Positions 29,172-41,107 of a stretch of 64,000 bases of DNA are shown here, one piece after another. Origin of the DNA: Taxawa tesnikishii (nom. ined.) (taxonomy: Eukaryota; Ascomycota; Dothideomycetes; Dothideales); NCBI GenBank assembly GCA_030247885.1, contig JAPDRO010000016.1, positions 248,001-312,000 on the forward strand, given 5' to 3'. The notes beneath the pieces were generated by a model. That model saw only the letters and a program-made list of their open reading frames with translations, did no database searches and had not been told where the DNA came from. How positions within the stretch are numbered: the stretch's first letter is position 1; each line of letters begins with the position of its first letter. The translations under genes were made by a program, and so were the position numbers.

Positions 29172-32100
29172 ATGCCTGGTCGGCTTACCGACGAAGTATT
29201 CTCTATACTGGAAAAGACATTTGGAGAGGTTCCGCTTGTCGCGAAGCTCGTTGAGAATACCGGGAAACGAGGAGAGAATGTCGAGATGAACGGGCCAGTA
29301 ACGGGTACCTTCTTCGACCACGCGGCAATCTCAGACGATGAAACGGCCTCTGAAGCGAGTACCGGCATGCATGAAGGCTATGGAAAACGCACACCACCTT
29401 TATCCCTTACGCGCCAGGACTCCGGTCTCCCTCCTACGCCGCCTACGCAGTTGCAAGATTCACCAGATAATTCACCTCTCAGCCCTGCTCCTCTTTTCGC
29501 AAACGGCGCGCGCAATTCTATGCACGCGCGAAAATCAGGCCTCAGTACGCCAACAAACCAGCGCAGTCCTCCGACTCCAGAGATAACACCGCCCAACACG
29601 CGCGAAAGTCTGGCCCCCCGAGACCGTTCTTAGAGCACCACACATCGTCTCGCGCAGAGTCCTTTACGACAGCACTAGAATCGCAAAGTCGTCAAGCCAG
29701 TCAACTGCACCTGCCCATTGAGGACGAGGCGGCGCAGACTTGGTTGGATGCGACAAGAAATATGCGCATGAACGCGATTGGCCTGGGAGTCGAGATGCAG
29801 AACATAGAAGAGGCAGATGAAATCACCCCCACAGCAGAAAGGCACAACCCTCTGCAAGAGCAAGTGCGCGGGAATTTGGCAGAGAACAGCAGATCAAGCG
29901 AATCCTTGGGCGATGGAATGGATGGAATGCCTAGGCGAGAGATGGACACAAATTTCCTTAGGAATGTAACGGTTCGCAAGAGGCGTCCAAAGAGACCGCA
30001 AATCGACACGTCCATTTCACGAGAGCAACCGAGAAGGGAAGAGGTTACCCCGGTTGAAAGACCGCAACGGAACGCTAGTTTGCGCGAGCGACTAGAGAGG
30101 GCACAGCAGAGCCCCCATAGTGCCTCGACTGAGAAGTTTGGCGAAGAGATTGATTGGCCTTCAGCAGCGAACGATATGCTGTATACACACTTGCGGGACG
30201 AAAAAGCCAAGCGGCTCTCTTCAGTGTCTGGAACGTCTACGGTTGTGGAAGCAATTGTGCTCTCGACGCCACCACGCAGACAAGGAACACTGCGACATGC
30301 CGGCAAAAACCTTGCTCTTCGTGATGACTTTGCTACTCCAAGTAGATCTGCACGCACGTCGGTCGATTCGGGCGATACCTTCCAACACCGCTTGCGGCAC
30401 AGAAGATCCCCGTTGCCAGACCGCAAAAGCAGATGCGGTGGCGACACTGATGGAGCGCCATCTTTGAGGACTGTTTCTAGTCCGGAGACCGTGATAAGGC
30501 AAAAGGTAGGTTGTATAGTAGTTCCTGAGAGACGGTCCTCCCTTCCGCCTGTGCGCAGGCCTGTCATTCCACAGCTGCGCAGATACGACAAAGTTTATTT
30601 ACTTACAGATTAGCAGTCTACCTCACAATCGCCTCCAGCTACGGTGATGGACGACCTCGAGCACGAGCGGAGAGCCACGCGTGAGCATTCGCCACGTACG
30701 CTTGGTGATGGTATGCCTCTGCAGGCTGGTGGACAGAAACTCCAGCCACCTTCCGAGGGTGGACGCAAGCAGCTTCGACACGCCTCTGCCCCTATCTTCC
30801 TGGACCGGAATCTACACAACCTGAAGGCGTTAGAAACAACAAGCATTGACAGCGGAGACACTCAAAGAACGCCGCTGCTTACGACACCAATGCTGGCAAA
30901 TGCACCAAGACCCGGATGGTATCGGGAAAACAGTGAAGACACGGACCTCTTGTCACCTGAATCCGAAAACCCTCCTGAAGTGGGACGTTCCATGGATGAA
31001 GGCACCTCACAGAACCCACGTGCTAGGCTATCGAGCTCGGGTTCGCCCGTTCCGGCCAGAATGGAGCTGGCAGCCCCTCGAGGCTCTGTCGATCGCTTTG
31101 CACCCTCTTCGCCATGCCGCAAGTCCGTCGACCCAAGGCGGGACTCCTCTACTGGTCGGGTCGGTCACCTGAACTCAACTCCAATGTCTCTCTCCCAGTT
31201 CTCGGATCGCACCGAGACTCTGGAGGTCAACGAAGCCACTGCTGTGAGCATTTACCCACACAACAACAAATCACTCCTGGTGGTGCAGCAAGTGGCTCGG
31301 CCAGATATATCCTCCTGTAGGCGAATGATCACAACGGATAACGCCGCAACCATCAGTGAGAATAGCGATGAAGGTGACGTGACGCCCGTCCAGCCCATTT
31401 TCACCGCAGTAATCGAGCCGAGCACACCACCCCTCCAGACCACAAATCCTATGCAGGTTGACAGTCCACTCAAGAACCCTCGCGCCGCGCCCGAGCCGCC
31501 AATTATCAAGTTCATCCCACCCACACCAGCCGATGAGATGGACCGCCAGCTCGCTCTGACGGACTCGGGATCCGCTCTTCCCCAGATGAAGCCTTCAAAC
31601 GTCACACAATCACCGACCGACCCGATCAGCCAGTCCGCCGGCCCAGCCTCCTCCAAAAGCCCGCCGCTACTCCGAATCCTTCGCAAGCGGCCTGCTCGGC
31701 CGCTCCACCAGCACTCGCAGCCGCAGGCCCCGTCGCATCCCCAGCGTCGGCGAGCGCAACACGAACCTGCACCCATTTTGGCGACCGCGCGGGTTCTGGG
31801 ACGACTTCGAATCCGACAGCGAGGATGAGATCGACGAGCCCCTGCCGAGAGGGGGCGATACTTCGGACGTCGACGACGTGCAGAACGAGAAGAGCGGCAA
31901 GACGTCCTGGCCCAGGAAGATGTCGGTGCGCATGCCCGGGTTCAGCGGCTCGGGCGGATTCTTGCTGGGCAACAGCCTCGGCGTCGAGAGACACGGAACG
32001 AACAATCGGAGGCATTACGTCGGCCTGCCCAACACGCTTGCGCTGGTGGGTCGTCGCGGCTCTGGCAGCCCGGCCGCGCAGGGCGTTCGCGCGGCGAAGA

Positions 32101-32588
32101 ACAAGGGCTCGTTGAGGAAGAGGAAGAGTGAAGAGATGCTGAGGAACTTCGTCGGGAGCACGGAGAGTTTGCGTCAGAGAGGCGCGTTGGGTGGGAAGAG
32201 GAGGAAGATGCACAGGATCCCGGGATTGGGTGTTCATGTTCAGTATGTGGGTTTCAAGGGCCTGAGGGACAAGATGAGACAGGTTAGGGAAGAGAAGGAG
32301 GAGAGGGCGAGGGAGAAGAAGAGGGAGGAGATCAGGGAAAGATTGGCAGTAGAGTGTACCATGGGGACGGGGTGGAGAGGAGGCTGGATTAGAGAAGCGA
32401 GCCGGACGGTGTGGTTGGGGCGGATGAAGGTAGCGGGGCTCGGTGTCTACTTGCGACAGACGACAGGAACGGGAGCGCGCTTTTGCGTCGGCGTTCAGGG
32501 TTGGGGTCTGCCGTCACGAAATCATGAGATATGCCCGTCATTGTGCCCGAGAGCTTGCTGGTCATCCTCTATACGGTTGGGCGTTTGA
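29172..32588 (+). CDS. Large conserved Pezizomycotina protein, function unknown
   Basis: ATG at 29172 in strong context (ccaccATG), beginning MPGRLTDEVFSILEKTFGEV. The protein is long, S/T/P-rich and mostly disordered. Two blocks look conserved in filamentous ascomycetes from memory: STVVEAIVLSTPPRRQGTL followed by RHAGKNLALRDD near 30230-30340, and a C-terminal block RPRRIPSVGERNTNLHPFW then RGFWDDFESDSEDEIDEP, ending in a basic coiled stretch (KMRQVREEKEERAREKKRE). No catalytic motif is seen. One base is missing at the C run 29614-29619. An intron at 30506-30613 (GTAGGT...TTAG) removes an in-frame stop. A frame change near 31600-31650 fits a short 46-bp intron (31601-31646, donor GTCACA) or an indel. 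After KREEIRE the tail may again be off frame; if so the protein ends near 32390 rather than 32588. The role is unknown. Confidence 0.75.
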
Positions 32589-33334
32589 AGCGATGGAGTC
32601 TGAGGGTTTGAGGGTTCTACAGATGGGTAGCTAGCTACCTTACGATACGATACCAAGGCATGATACATTTTGCATTTTCGAACATGTTTCTTGAGCCTTT
32701 GGTGCAAGTGCAAGTTATCGTCGTACTTTCTTGGCTGTGGCTTTCGTTGAAGTCCGTTTCCTCTCTATTAGGCCGGGTTCGAGGAATGGTGAGGGTACAG
32801 CGCTTGAGTCGAACGTCTTCGTGATGGCTGTACACATGAGTGACGCGCTTCAGGGCGGGTAGAGAGATAAGGAGGTACCATTTGCTTTGCCCCTCTGTTT
32901 CTGTTGCAGTAGAAGTCCGTTGTGTGGGATTGACTTTTGGGAATATGTGTCGGATATGAGAGCCTTCTTCGGCGGAAGGAGAGGGCCTTTAGGGCGGAAT
33001 GCTTTCGTTTCGCTCGCCATGTATGTGTGGTGTGGTTTCAGCAGTACACACCAAGTCAAGACACAGGTACCGTATACAAAGGTACAGGTACATCCTTCGG
33101 ATGCTGCTAGCAGCATGTGAGCTGTATCAAGGTGCGCACAGGAACTAGAGAGCCGCGCCAAGCTTTCGGCTGCTGACCGAGTGAAGCTGTGTGGTGACGT
33201 CGTCGGTGAAGATTGGGGAGAGCTTGCCATCGAGGGCCAACACTCCCATTCTATCTACACTCTTCATCCCAAGTCCATTACTACAAAACGATCTTCTCAA
33301 GAGTAGCCGCGTTCTGAGTACCGTCTTACATCCA
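32589..33334. other. Intergenic
   Basis: About 750 bp between the unknown protein and the NDUFAF3-like gene. Small open frames on both strands have no recognisable motif. Confidence 0.45.
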
Positions 33335-34147
33335 ATGTCTAGTCCGCGCATCCTCACCCGTACTCTACGCGCTCGCGCCCCTCAAACGGCTCCACGAGCC
33401 TCCCTCCAGCTCCCTCTCCCTATCAGCCCGAGTTTGCGGCGCGTGACTCCATCAACAGCGTCCCGGACACACTGTGCGAGGAGATGTTTTCACAGCACAC
33501 CTTCTCTTCTGCATGCAGCTCCGAAATCCAAAGACCGTGGCCCAAAGTCTAAGGAAGACACTCAAACGGACTTTAACGTCATGGACGTCCTCGCGAACAC
33601 TCCGGCACCCAGCACGGCCATTGATTCTTGCGCCTACGATGGCTTCGCATTGAACTCAGGACTCAAAATCGTAGGGTCGGGTGTCATGCTGGTGGGTGGA
33701 GAGGCGTTCAGATGGAAGCCTTGGATTCGGCCGGGAAGGGTAGAGGGTACAATTTCGGAGGGAGGAAAGGGAGATGACCAGGGCATCTGGGGGAAGGGAG
33801 GGAGCACAGGAAGACTGCAGAACGCGAAGGGACAGTTCGAGGTTGACGAGAAGAGCTGGGGCGTCTTGGGGCTGGTCTGGCCGAAGCCTGGTAGGTGCCG
33901 CCTACACTCGACAAAACGGTCGGAACAATCCTTGTTGATGCGCACAGATTTACTCATTCTTGGTACGGGATCTTCGATCAGGCCTGTTTCGCCGGCTACG
34001 AGGAAGGCTATCAATGATTTGGGTATCAGGCTGGAGGTACAGGATACGCGCAATGCTGCGGCGCAGTTCAATTTGCTGGCTACGGAGAGAGGCGTGCAGC
34101 AGATCGCTGCAGCTATGATTCCTATTGGCTGGCGCGAAGGTCGTTGA
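33335..34147 (+). CDS. NDUFAF3-like mitochondrial complex I assembly factor
   Basis: Member of the DUF498/Mth938 family (NDUFAF3/AAMDC); mitochondrial members help assemble the Q module of respiratory complex I. The first ATG of the frame is 33335 (MSSPRILTRTLRARAPQ), giving an Arg/Ser-rich presequence of about 60 residues ending near R-C-F-H-S-T-P. The domain follows: DFNVMDVLANTPAPSTAID, then GFALNSGLKIVGSGVMLVGG, with the G-T-G turn (LLILGTG) and the C-terminal A-A-A-Q-F-N-L-L-A-T-E-R-G element where family members have T-x-A-A-x-x-Y-N-x-L. An intron at 33891-33947 (57 bp, GTAGGT...CACAG) is a multiple of three without a stop; removing it gives W-P-K-P-D-L-L-I-L-G-T-G. Without removal the protein carries 19 spurious residues. 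Confidence 0.87.
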   Translation: MSSPRILTRTLRARAPQTAPRASLQLPLPISPSLRRVTPSTASRTHCARRCFHSTPSLLHAAPKSKDRGPKSKEDTQTDFNVMDVLANTPAPSTAIDSCAYDGFALNSGLKIVGSGVMLVGGEAFRWKPWIRPGRVEGTISEGGKGDDQGIWGKGGSTGRLQNAKGQFEVDEKSWGVLGLVWPKPGRCRLHSTKRSEQSLLMRTDLLILGTGSSIRPVSPATRKAINDLGIRLEVQDTRNAAAQFNLLATERGVQQIAAAMIPIGWREGR

Positions 34148-34778
34148 GCTGCAGTTATATGTATCCAGCCTCCAACAAACCTTATCTGGAGGAAGAGAAT
34201 GGTCGTGTCCAAGAGAGCACGGGCTGTGTTGTGTTGGAAGCCACCGGAGTCGCATGCTGCCAGCGCCGTCGGGGTTGGCGCATTAAGTGTTGGCATCACG
34301 CCCGAGGTGGGAGCGGCATAGAGTGGAAGGATTGCTAGGGATGCTCACGTGCCTTGACAGAGAATCGGACGGTATGTGGAGCACGTGCTCTCTACGTGGC
34401 AGCATTTCGGGCCGTTCCTCCGAAGGGCGACGGACAGCAGACGACGCAGAACGGTGTGGGAGACGATCCGCTCAGAACTTCGGCTTGTGCGCGTGGTCAG
34501 TGTTATATCGATTCGTAGCAGGACGCTCGTTTCTTCCACCGAGAGCGAAGTCCAATGCGAGCCATCATACAGCCGACAGCGGCACTTCGGAACCTTTTCT
34601 TTTTGCTGTTCAGGCGCGCAGCCTCGGCATGCGATCATCGCAGCTCATCTCGTTCACGTTCGTTCGCACGCAGAGCCTCGAGCAAAGCAAAGGGAGGATC
34701 ACGTTCATGCTGAGATGAGCGCAGCGCGTCGTCAAGATCATATAACCGACAGACACTGCATCACGAGAGCTCGCCTCT

Positions 34779-34835
34779 GCCCTGTCCTGTCCTGCCCTGT
34801 CCTGTCCTGCCCTGGCATGTCCTGCCCTGGCATGT
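34779..34835. repeat. CCTGT / CCTGCC tandem run
   Basis: Five- to six-base units of CCTGT, CCTGCC and CCTGGCATGT in tandem, imperfect. Non-coding. Confidence 0.75.
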
Positions 34836-35455
34836 CCCACCAGGTAACGTCTCCGTGTGCGTACGGGGGAAAATGTCCCACGACGTCACAAGCCGTGTGC
34901 TTTGGCGTTTTCCCTTTCGGTTTCGGCTGCGTTGCTCTCCAGCAGTTGCGCACGCATCGGATGGCGCAAAACAATCGTCGGCCATGTGACGGGCGTGCCG
35001 TCACGCTATCGAGCAGCGCAGGCTCGTGGATTGCCGTACAGCGAATTGCGAGCGGCGGAGCCTGCCTAGACGGAAGATGGTCACCGAGCGCATTGCAAGA
35101 TCCATGCCAGCTTACCCCGCCTTTCTGTGCAAACGGCCCCCCAGTTGGAGCGCCCGCACCCGCGCCCACGCCCACGCCCGCAGTGTGCCCCCTCCCCAAG
35201 CCCAAGCACAGCCCAAGCTCTCCCCTCACTCAATTCATCTGCAACTGCTTGTTCCGATGGCGAGAGAAGCCAGAGGGCCAGGCGATCCGCACGACGTCAA
35301 GTCGCCCTTTGCCTGCACCGAAAACAGCAGGAGCCAGACGACTGCCTGCAACGCTCAAGACGCCGCATACGACACTCTGCTCGGCGGTATGTGTGGCTTT
35401 GCCTTGCTGACCGCGGCAGCCGGTGATGCAGCGCCTGCCCAGCGCCCCGAGTGCC

Positions 35456-35505
35456 CTCCTCCCTCTGCCCTCTGGCCTCTGCCCTTTGCCCTCTGCCCTC
35501 TGCCC
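35456..35505. repeat. CCCTCTG heptamer run
   Basis: Imperfect tandem CCCTCTG/GCCTCTG units on the plus strand, in non-coding DNA upstream of the first Myb gene. Confidence 0.75.
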
Positions 35506-35979
35506 GCGGCTGCTGCGCTGCTCCCCCATATTCCCCTCTTAGTCACCAGTGTATGCACATCAGATGGGCGTAGCCGGCCATGACCATGATGCAGCGCCCG
35601 CAGTGCATCCAAAGCAAGCTTGGCCCCACACTTACTCGACTATTTGGCTGCGCTCTGGCAGCATGCCCGTTACCTACACTGCTCCAAAGAGCATGGCCAG
35701 GCGCCGCTGATCTTTCATCTCTGAACATCACATCGTCTCGCTCTCGACGCAGGCGTAATGGCAAGCCTCTCTTGCCACTACTGCGAAGACACTGTAACGC
35801 TCTGATCAAACCTTTGTCCGCCTTTCCCTCCCGCCATCCCATCCCCTCTCAAAAACGATGCGCAGAAATATACCTCGTGCCACAATCAACGATTTCGATT
35901 TGTGCCTGGCTACGTAGGTCCGTACCTGATACATGACGAAACTTTGCACCCGTCGGACAACTACATAGCCAAGGTCACC

Positions 35980-37480
35980 ATGTCGTGAGTACAGCTGGTT
36001 TGCCTGTTGCGCTATGTGTTTTGGTACTTCTACAAGCCCACCAAACGCTCTCTGCCCGACCAATCCAGTCGTTCTTCGTCGGCGCTGACCTCTCGCCTAA
36101 CTGCCTCGAGCCATCAAACGAACCCCAGAAAACTGATCGCATGCGCATCACATATCACCACCTGCACCGTGTCCAAACCCCACTCCGTGCCCGTCTATTA
36201 ACAGCTGCATCCCAGGAATCTATCTCAACCCCAGCCAAAGCGCAGCCTGAAGCCAACCCAGCAACACATCAACACAACTCTATCCGCCTCGCCATCTCAA
36301 CTCTCCGTCTCAAGCGCCGGCCTCGCGAGCTCATACCCCTTCCAAACCCCTACCAGACACCAAATGCATATACGCCGACCGGTCAACCCTTCGTATACCC
36401 CCAGCAACCGGCCCACCTGCAACAACAACAACAACACCACCACCACTTTGCACATCCACAACAGCAACAGCATCATCAATACCAGAGCCAGCCCTCACAG
36501 TCTCCCGTGAACCCTCGCAAACGTCGCGCTTCCGAACTCGACAATGCCAGCTCCGGCTCCTCGAATATGGGCGGGTTCTCATTCGAGCAACCGGGATTCA
36601 TGGGCGGCGAGGGTGGCGGATTAGGGCTGGGAGGGGCGGCGGTGGTGGGCCCCCGGGCGGAATGAGCGCAGTTGCTGCCAGTCCGACCATGGCGTCTGGC
36701 GGACCGCATGCAGCTGGAAGTGCTGGTCTGGGAGTCGCTCCTGGCTTGGGGCCTGCTGGTGCAGCGGGGTTGACCAGCCCGCCTGTGGCGAAGAAGGGAC
36801 GGACAAACACGCCCTGGACGCCTGCGGAAGAGCAGAGGTTGAAGCAGATGCGCGACGCGGGAAACAGCTGGAGCGAGATTGCGAAGACGTTCCCGGCGAG
36901 GACCGAAGGAAGTGTGAAGAAGCATTGGTACAAGGTAGGGATTTGCCTTACACTCTTCCGCCGCTTCCGCTTTGTACACCTTTACAGAGCGGCTCACCTC
37001 CTCCCGTTGCTCCCCGTTGCTTCCCCCTTGTCCTCTGCGCGCACGCACACGGAGATGAAAGGCACTGCTAACCATCTGCGCCAGGACATGCATTACGCCG
37101 AGTTCGCCGAAGACGAGGTTAGCAATTTCGTCCGTCTCAATACGCACTCGAACCTATGCATGTTGCTGACCAATACGACAGAGTGCCGCGCTGCTCGCCG
37201 CGATCAAAGACTACGAAGCCAGTAAATGGAAGGTCATAGGGCAAAAGGTCGGAAAGCCCGCAAAGGTGCGTGTGGCATGCGCTCTCTGGCCCCCGTAGAC
37301 AAACAAACAAGAGCCCTTGGCGTCGGAAGAACACCCTTTGACGGGTGGACGGAAGATGTCAGAATGTCTCACTGCCCGGCTGTTGTTGGACTTGCTGGGG
37401 AATCCAAGCTAACGTGTGGTGGTTTGTACGCAAAGGCCTGCGAGCAGTACGCGAAAGAACACTTCGGCAACAAGTCGTGA
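35980..37480 (+). CDS. Myb/SANT-like protein 1 (Q/H-rich N-terminus)
   Basis: Nuclear DNA-binding protein by family. Exon 1 is only 5 nt (35980-35984, ATGTC) before a GTGAGT intron (35985-36215); then 36216-36934, 37085-37117, 37182-37265 and 37436-37480. The N-terminal half is low-complexity (NLSQPQPKRSLKPTQQH, Q- and H-runs, G-rich). Two SANT/Myb repeats follow: NTPWTPAEEQRLKQMRDAG to EGSVKKHWYK, and DESAALLAAIKDYEASKWK to KACEQYAKEHFG. Within exon 2 the coding text crosses two frames: one base is missing at the C run 36347-36350 (F-Q-T-P-Y-Q-T-P) and one at 36650-36654 (V-V-G-P-P-G-G-M-S). The microexon start is inferred from the donor and the in-phase acceptor. The DNA target is unknown. 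Confidence 0.78.
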
Positions 37481-39603
37481 ACCCCAGCGAGCGAACGCCG
37501 ACTCGTCGTAATCTCTCTCTGTTGCCTCTCGCGATGTCGGTGCAAACCCGTTGCGGCACACGATGCCAAAAGCCGAGGCGTTGGGAGGAAATCGCTTGCA
37601 TCCTTTTTGTTCGGGAACCCTTGTATCTTTTCCGGAAAGCTCCCGTGTCATGACTGCTGCCCCCTTTCGATGTCATTGTTTCCTTGTTACTTGTCATGTG
37701 TTGCTGGCGTTGCGCTGTTCCATCTCCGCAATGATACCAGCTCGCTTGAGCATTCTGCTGACGCGGCTGGCGCAAGATACCGCGGCGTTTTTTTTCTTCT
37801 TTCTCTGGGAGGGCGCATTGATGTGTTTGGTTCGAAAGTCATAGAAAGCACCAAGCAAGGAAGAGACACTCTGATTGCAATGCCAATAATCTAATGCTTC
37901 CTCCTAGCAAGTACCGTATTGATTTGCCTAGATTGGGAGGGGATCGGCTGGGCCGGCTTCTTCCGTCACGCCAATCAGCCGGCCTCCGCGTTGTTTTGTT
38001 TCAGTGGAGGGGCCGCTGCTACAGCTTTGTCCGCCCGGGTGATTTCCCTTCATGGCGAGAGGGCTGGGTTTGCACAGGGTGGACTTGCCGTCTTGGATGG
38101 ATGCGAGGGGTTCGATAGGGAGAGGGATGAAAAGGGATAACGGGATGCGTGCGTTCGCTCGGGTAGGGCAGATTGGACAAGGTCAAGGAGAGGTCCAGGA
38201 ACGAAGGCGCACTGTTGCAACGGCGAAGGAAGCTCTGATCAAGGGGTGGATTGCAACACCAACGGTTAATCTTCGAAATGTTCTGCAACGGTTCCCGTGT
38301 CGAGAGGCCAGCGAGCCACCGAATGCTGGAGGGATCTTGTTCTGAAGCCACCGAACGCCAGAGGGAATCTAATCTTAACCGTATCTCTGTCGAGGTGATC
38401 CTGCTGTGTGTCCTTTGTGCGGCACCCTGACGGACAGATCATTGACAGCCTCCTGCCTTTCACCATGCGCCTGGTGCAACACTTGACAGCGTTTGCCCTG
38501 TTTCCACGCTGCTAACTGCTCGAGCTACTGTTCTCTCATCCGCAATGCTGGGAAATGCTTACCTGGTGATGCACGGATGTTGGTGGGAACAGGCGAATGC
38601 AACGCTGTCACAACCCAGCATCAGTATCACACCCAGGTCTTTGCGCCCATCCGTCGCGCCTGTCAAACCCGTTGCTTCGGGGTCGCGCTCGTTCTATCGC
38701 GCTCTCGGACGTGTCATCTCTGCTCCGGCCCAATCGAGATGCCTGATGTCGCTTTCGCCGTCGGTGTCGCGATACTCCCGTACCTATATACGCGCCTGTT
38801 TGCATGTATATCAGATCAGATAGCCGTTGACCCTCCACCGAGATACATTCGCCATAGCCACTCTATCTCAATGGCACATCGATGAGCCAGCCGTCAGCCC
38901 TGAGCCCACGCGATTGCGTCTTTCTCCGCCCAATCTGCGTCCGAGTGGCAGCGTGGCGCGCTATTGGTCGACAGAAGAAGGGCAATCAATCTCGCTTCAC
39001 TCGGCCTTTTCCCCACGACATTGCCCTCTGTTTGCTAGCGCGCTCGGTGCCTCAGGTTCGGCAGTACCAGTCTAGGTCACGCCGACCCGTTTCTGGAGCG
39101 CAGGCACCGAGTGTTGCTCAATGTGGAGCGCACGGCACTGGATCGAGGACGGGTTCGACAGGTCCGGTGGGATTACCGGTATACATGATTTCCCTCAACT
39201 TCCCTTTCCGGCCACGACAAGAACGATGCTCATCTCCAGCGGACGGGTTCGACAGGGTGTAGCCTGTGTATGGGCGGCGACGGTCTTCGTAGAGTACCTT
39301 TCCTTTGTTCGGGCTAGCAGCGCCTCAGCAGGACGGTCGTCTGCGGGCACGTGAGAGGGCGCAAGGTGCAAGACTGACTGTCTTGTCCGCTTGGCTTGGC
39401 TTGCCCGCCGCTGCTGCTTGCGCTGCCGAACCCTCTCCCGACGCACGTTAGTCGCAAGCTGTTAATTGCAACGCAACTCGTTGCCACCGTCGCGCTATCA
39501 TGACCAACACGCGCGCGTCGGTCAGACAGCGCGTTCCGCCGGTCGCATTCGTAGCTAACAATATCCTGCGACACGGCGAATGGTGCCTTGCATTGCAGCG
39601 AGG

Positions 39604-39642
<39 letters not shown>

Positions 39643-41069
39643 AGGACCAAGGCGTGCCGCGAGAGTCGCAAAGTCGCCATCGTGGGCCGATGGGATTGCG
39701 ACTCGACGGTCGACCCTGGGCGGATTGGGGCTCGCGTGGTGACGGCTCCGGGAACAAGCAACGGGAGCCTTGCCTTCTGGGGATGATTGTCGCTGATATG
39801 GCCTAGGGTGCCATAACAGGTTTCCCAATCCGCCAGCGAACTGCTGGCCAAGCGATCTCCTATTCGCGACCCTCGCCCGAACAGTGGCCCCCAGCGCCCA
39901 TCAGCGGCCCAAGCGCGCAACCGTTACCGCCACCGTCCATCTTGCCCTTCTGCTGATGCTGTCTAGGCTCTCGTCGCTTGTCCGGACGTGCCCTCCCGCC
40001 TTCGATCATCGACTGCTAGGATTCTATCAAGGATGACTGCCACTCACGTACACGCGGTCATGGCAGCTCACTTCGGCCATTTCCCTCTGGGCCCTCACCC
40101 TCCCCAGCAGGAGATCAGCGCGGTTTGCTCATGAGTGCTGCTATTTTTGACCGCGCTTGGTCTACACGCTCGACACAATTTCACCTTGCTCTGCAGACCA
40201 CTCTTGCTCAGCCCCCTTCGCTTCAGCACCTTCCCCACACCTTCCTCCTCCAAGCGTGCATCATGACCTCTATCGCGCCGCACGTTATGTCCGACAAGCT
40301 CCATGGCACTTCTCGAACGTCCCTGTTGGCGCTCGAATAAGGCTTGCCGCACCACAGCCGAGCCGCATCGCGTGGATCTCCCATACCGTTCTGCCACATG
40401 GCAGGGGCCCGCATGGGTCTCATGCGCTAGCCTCACAGGGAGCCTCCTCACCCGCTTCCCGGGCCTGCGCTCGTCCTGCCAACCCACTGAACCACTGCCC
40501 GACCTTTGTGTGGTGTGCGCGAGCAACCGAGCGGCGAGGTCGCCCACAAACTTCAACGTCAAGCTTGCAATCCCGGCAGTGGATCAATGCAGGGGACGCG
40601 CATTAGCAATGCGGCACTCTTGTCTGTGTCTGACCAATCTCCAACTTGGATGCCCGTCTTGCGAGAGACCATCACGTCGTTTCCACCGTCAGTGGCAAGG
40701 TGCTAAGGGTTGCTTCTTTTCTGGAAAGGTTCTCTTCCGATTGACCTCGACGGCACGCTCACTGCTCGCATAGTATTAGAAGTCCCCGATAGTCTCACCC
40801 CAGGCTCCAAAACTTTGATGCCCCGCCATATACACTTTCGCTCGTTTGTCTGTTATACTCCATGCCCTACCGTTTTCGTCTTTTCGCACCACAACAACCC
40901 GTCACGCTATACCCTCCCACCCGTACTATTTATCCCCATTCTATAGCATAGCAGAGAGGCTTCCCGGGAAGCTTGGCCTAGCTAGCTTCAACGCGCCTCC
41001 GAAACTCTGGCCATCAAACGTCTTCGGACAGCAAAGCCATCCAAGACAATTCTCCGGACTGGCCTAAGC
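37481..41069. other. 3.6-kb gene-poor spacer between Myb genes 1 and 2
   Basis: I find no recognisable protein, tRNA or transposon in this stretch. Contents: a (TGTGCC)6 run at 39605-39640, a 16-bp direct repeat (39147-39162 and 39241-39256), and pyrimidine-rich sequence towards 40840-40940. A long promoter plus leader for the next Myb gene would explain it, as is common for fungal regulators. Confidence 0.5.
39605..39640. repeat. (TGTGCC)6 hexamer repeat
   Basis: Six perfect copies of TGTGCC. The minus strand reads as a misleading HRHRHR protein and the plus strand as CLCLCL; neither is real. Confidence 0.9.
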
Positions 41070-41107
41070 GTGGCTACCTGCCTGCGCTCTCTGCTCTGGC
41101 AGACTCC

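Larger units (their letters stand above)
34148..35979. other. Gene-poor stretch upstream of the first Myb gene
   Basis: About 1.8 kb with no recognisable gene. It contains a CCTGT/CCTGCC run (34779-34835) and a CCCTCTG run (35456-35505). Long open frames here (for example 34376-35410) are translations of these GC-rich repeats. Part is probably promoter and long leader of the Myb gene. Confidence 0.5.

Noticed and set aside
34376-35410. 344-codon open frame on the plus strand
   Set aside because: It is made of translated CCTGT and CCCTCTG repeats and has no domain or codon signal.
39147-39256. Two copies of a GGTTCGA-containing 16-mer as tRNA relics
   Set aside because: They form a simple 16-bp direct repeat; no cloverleaf can be drawn around either copy.
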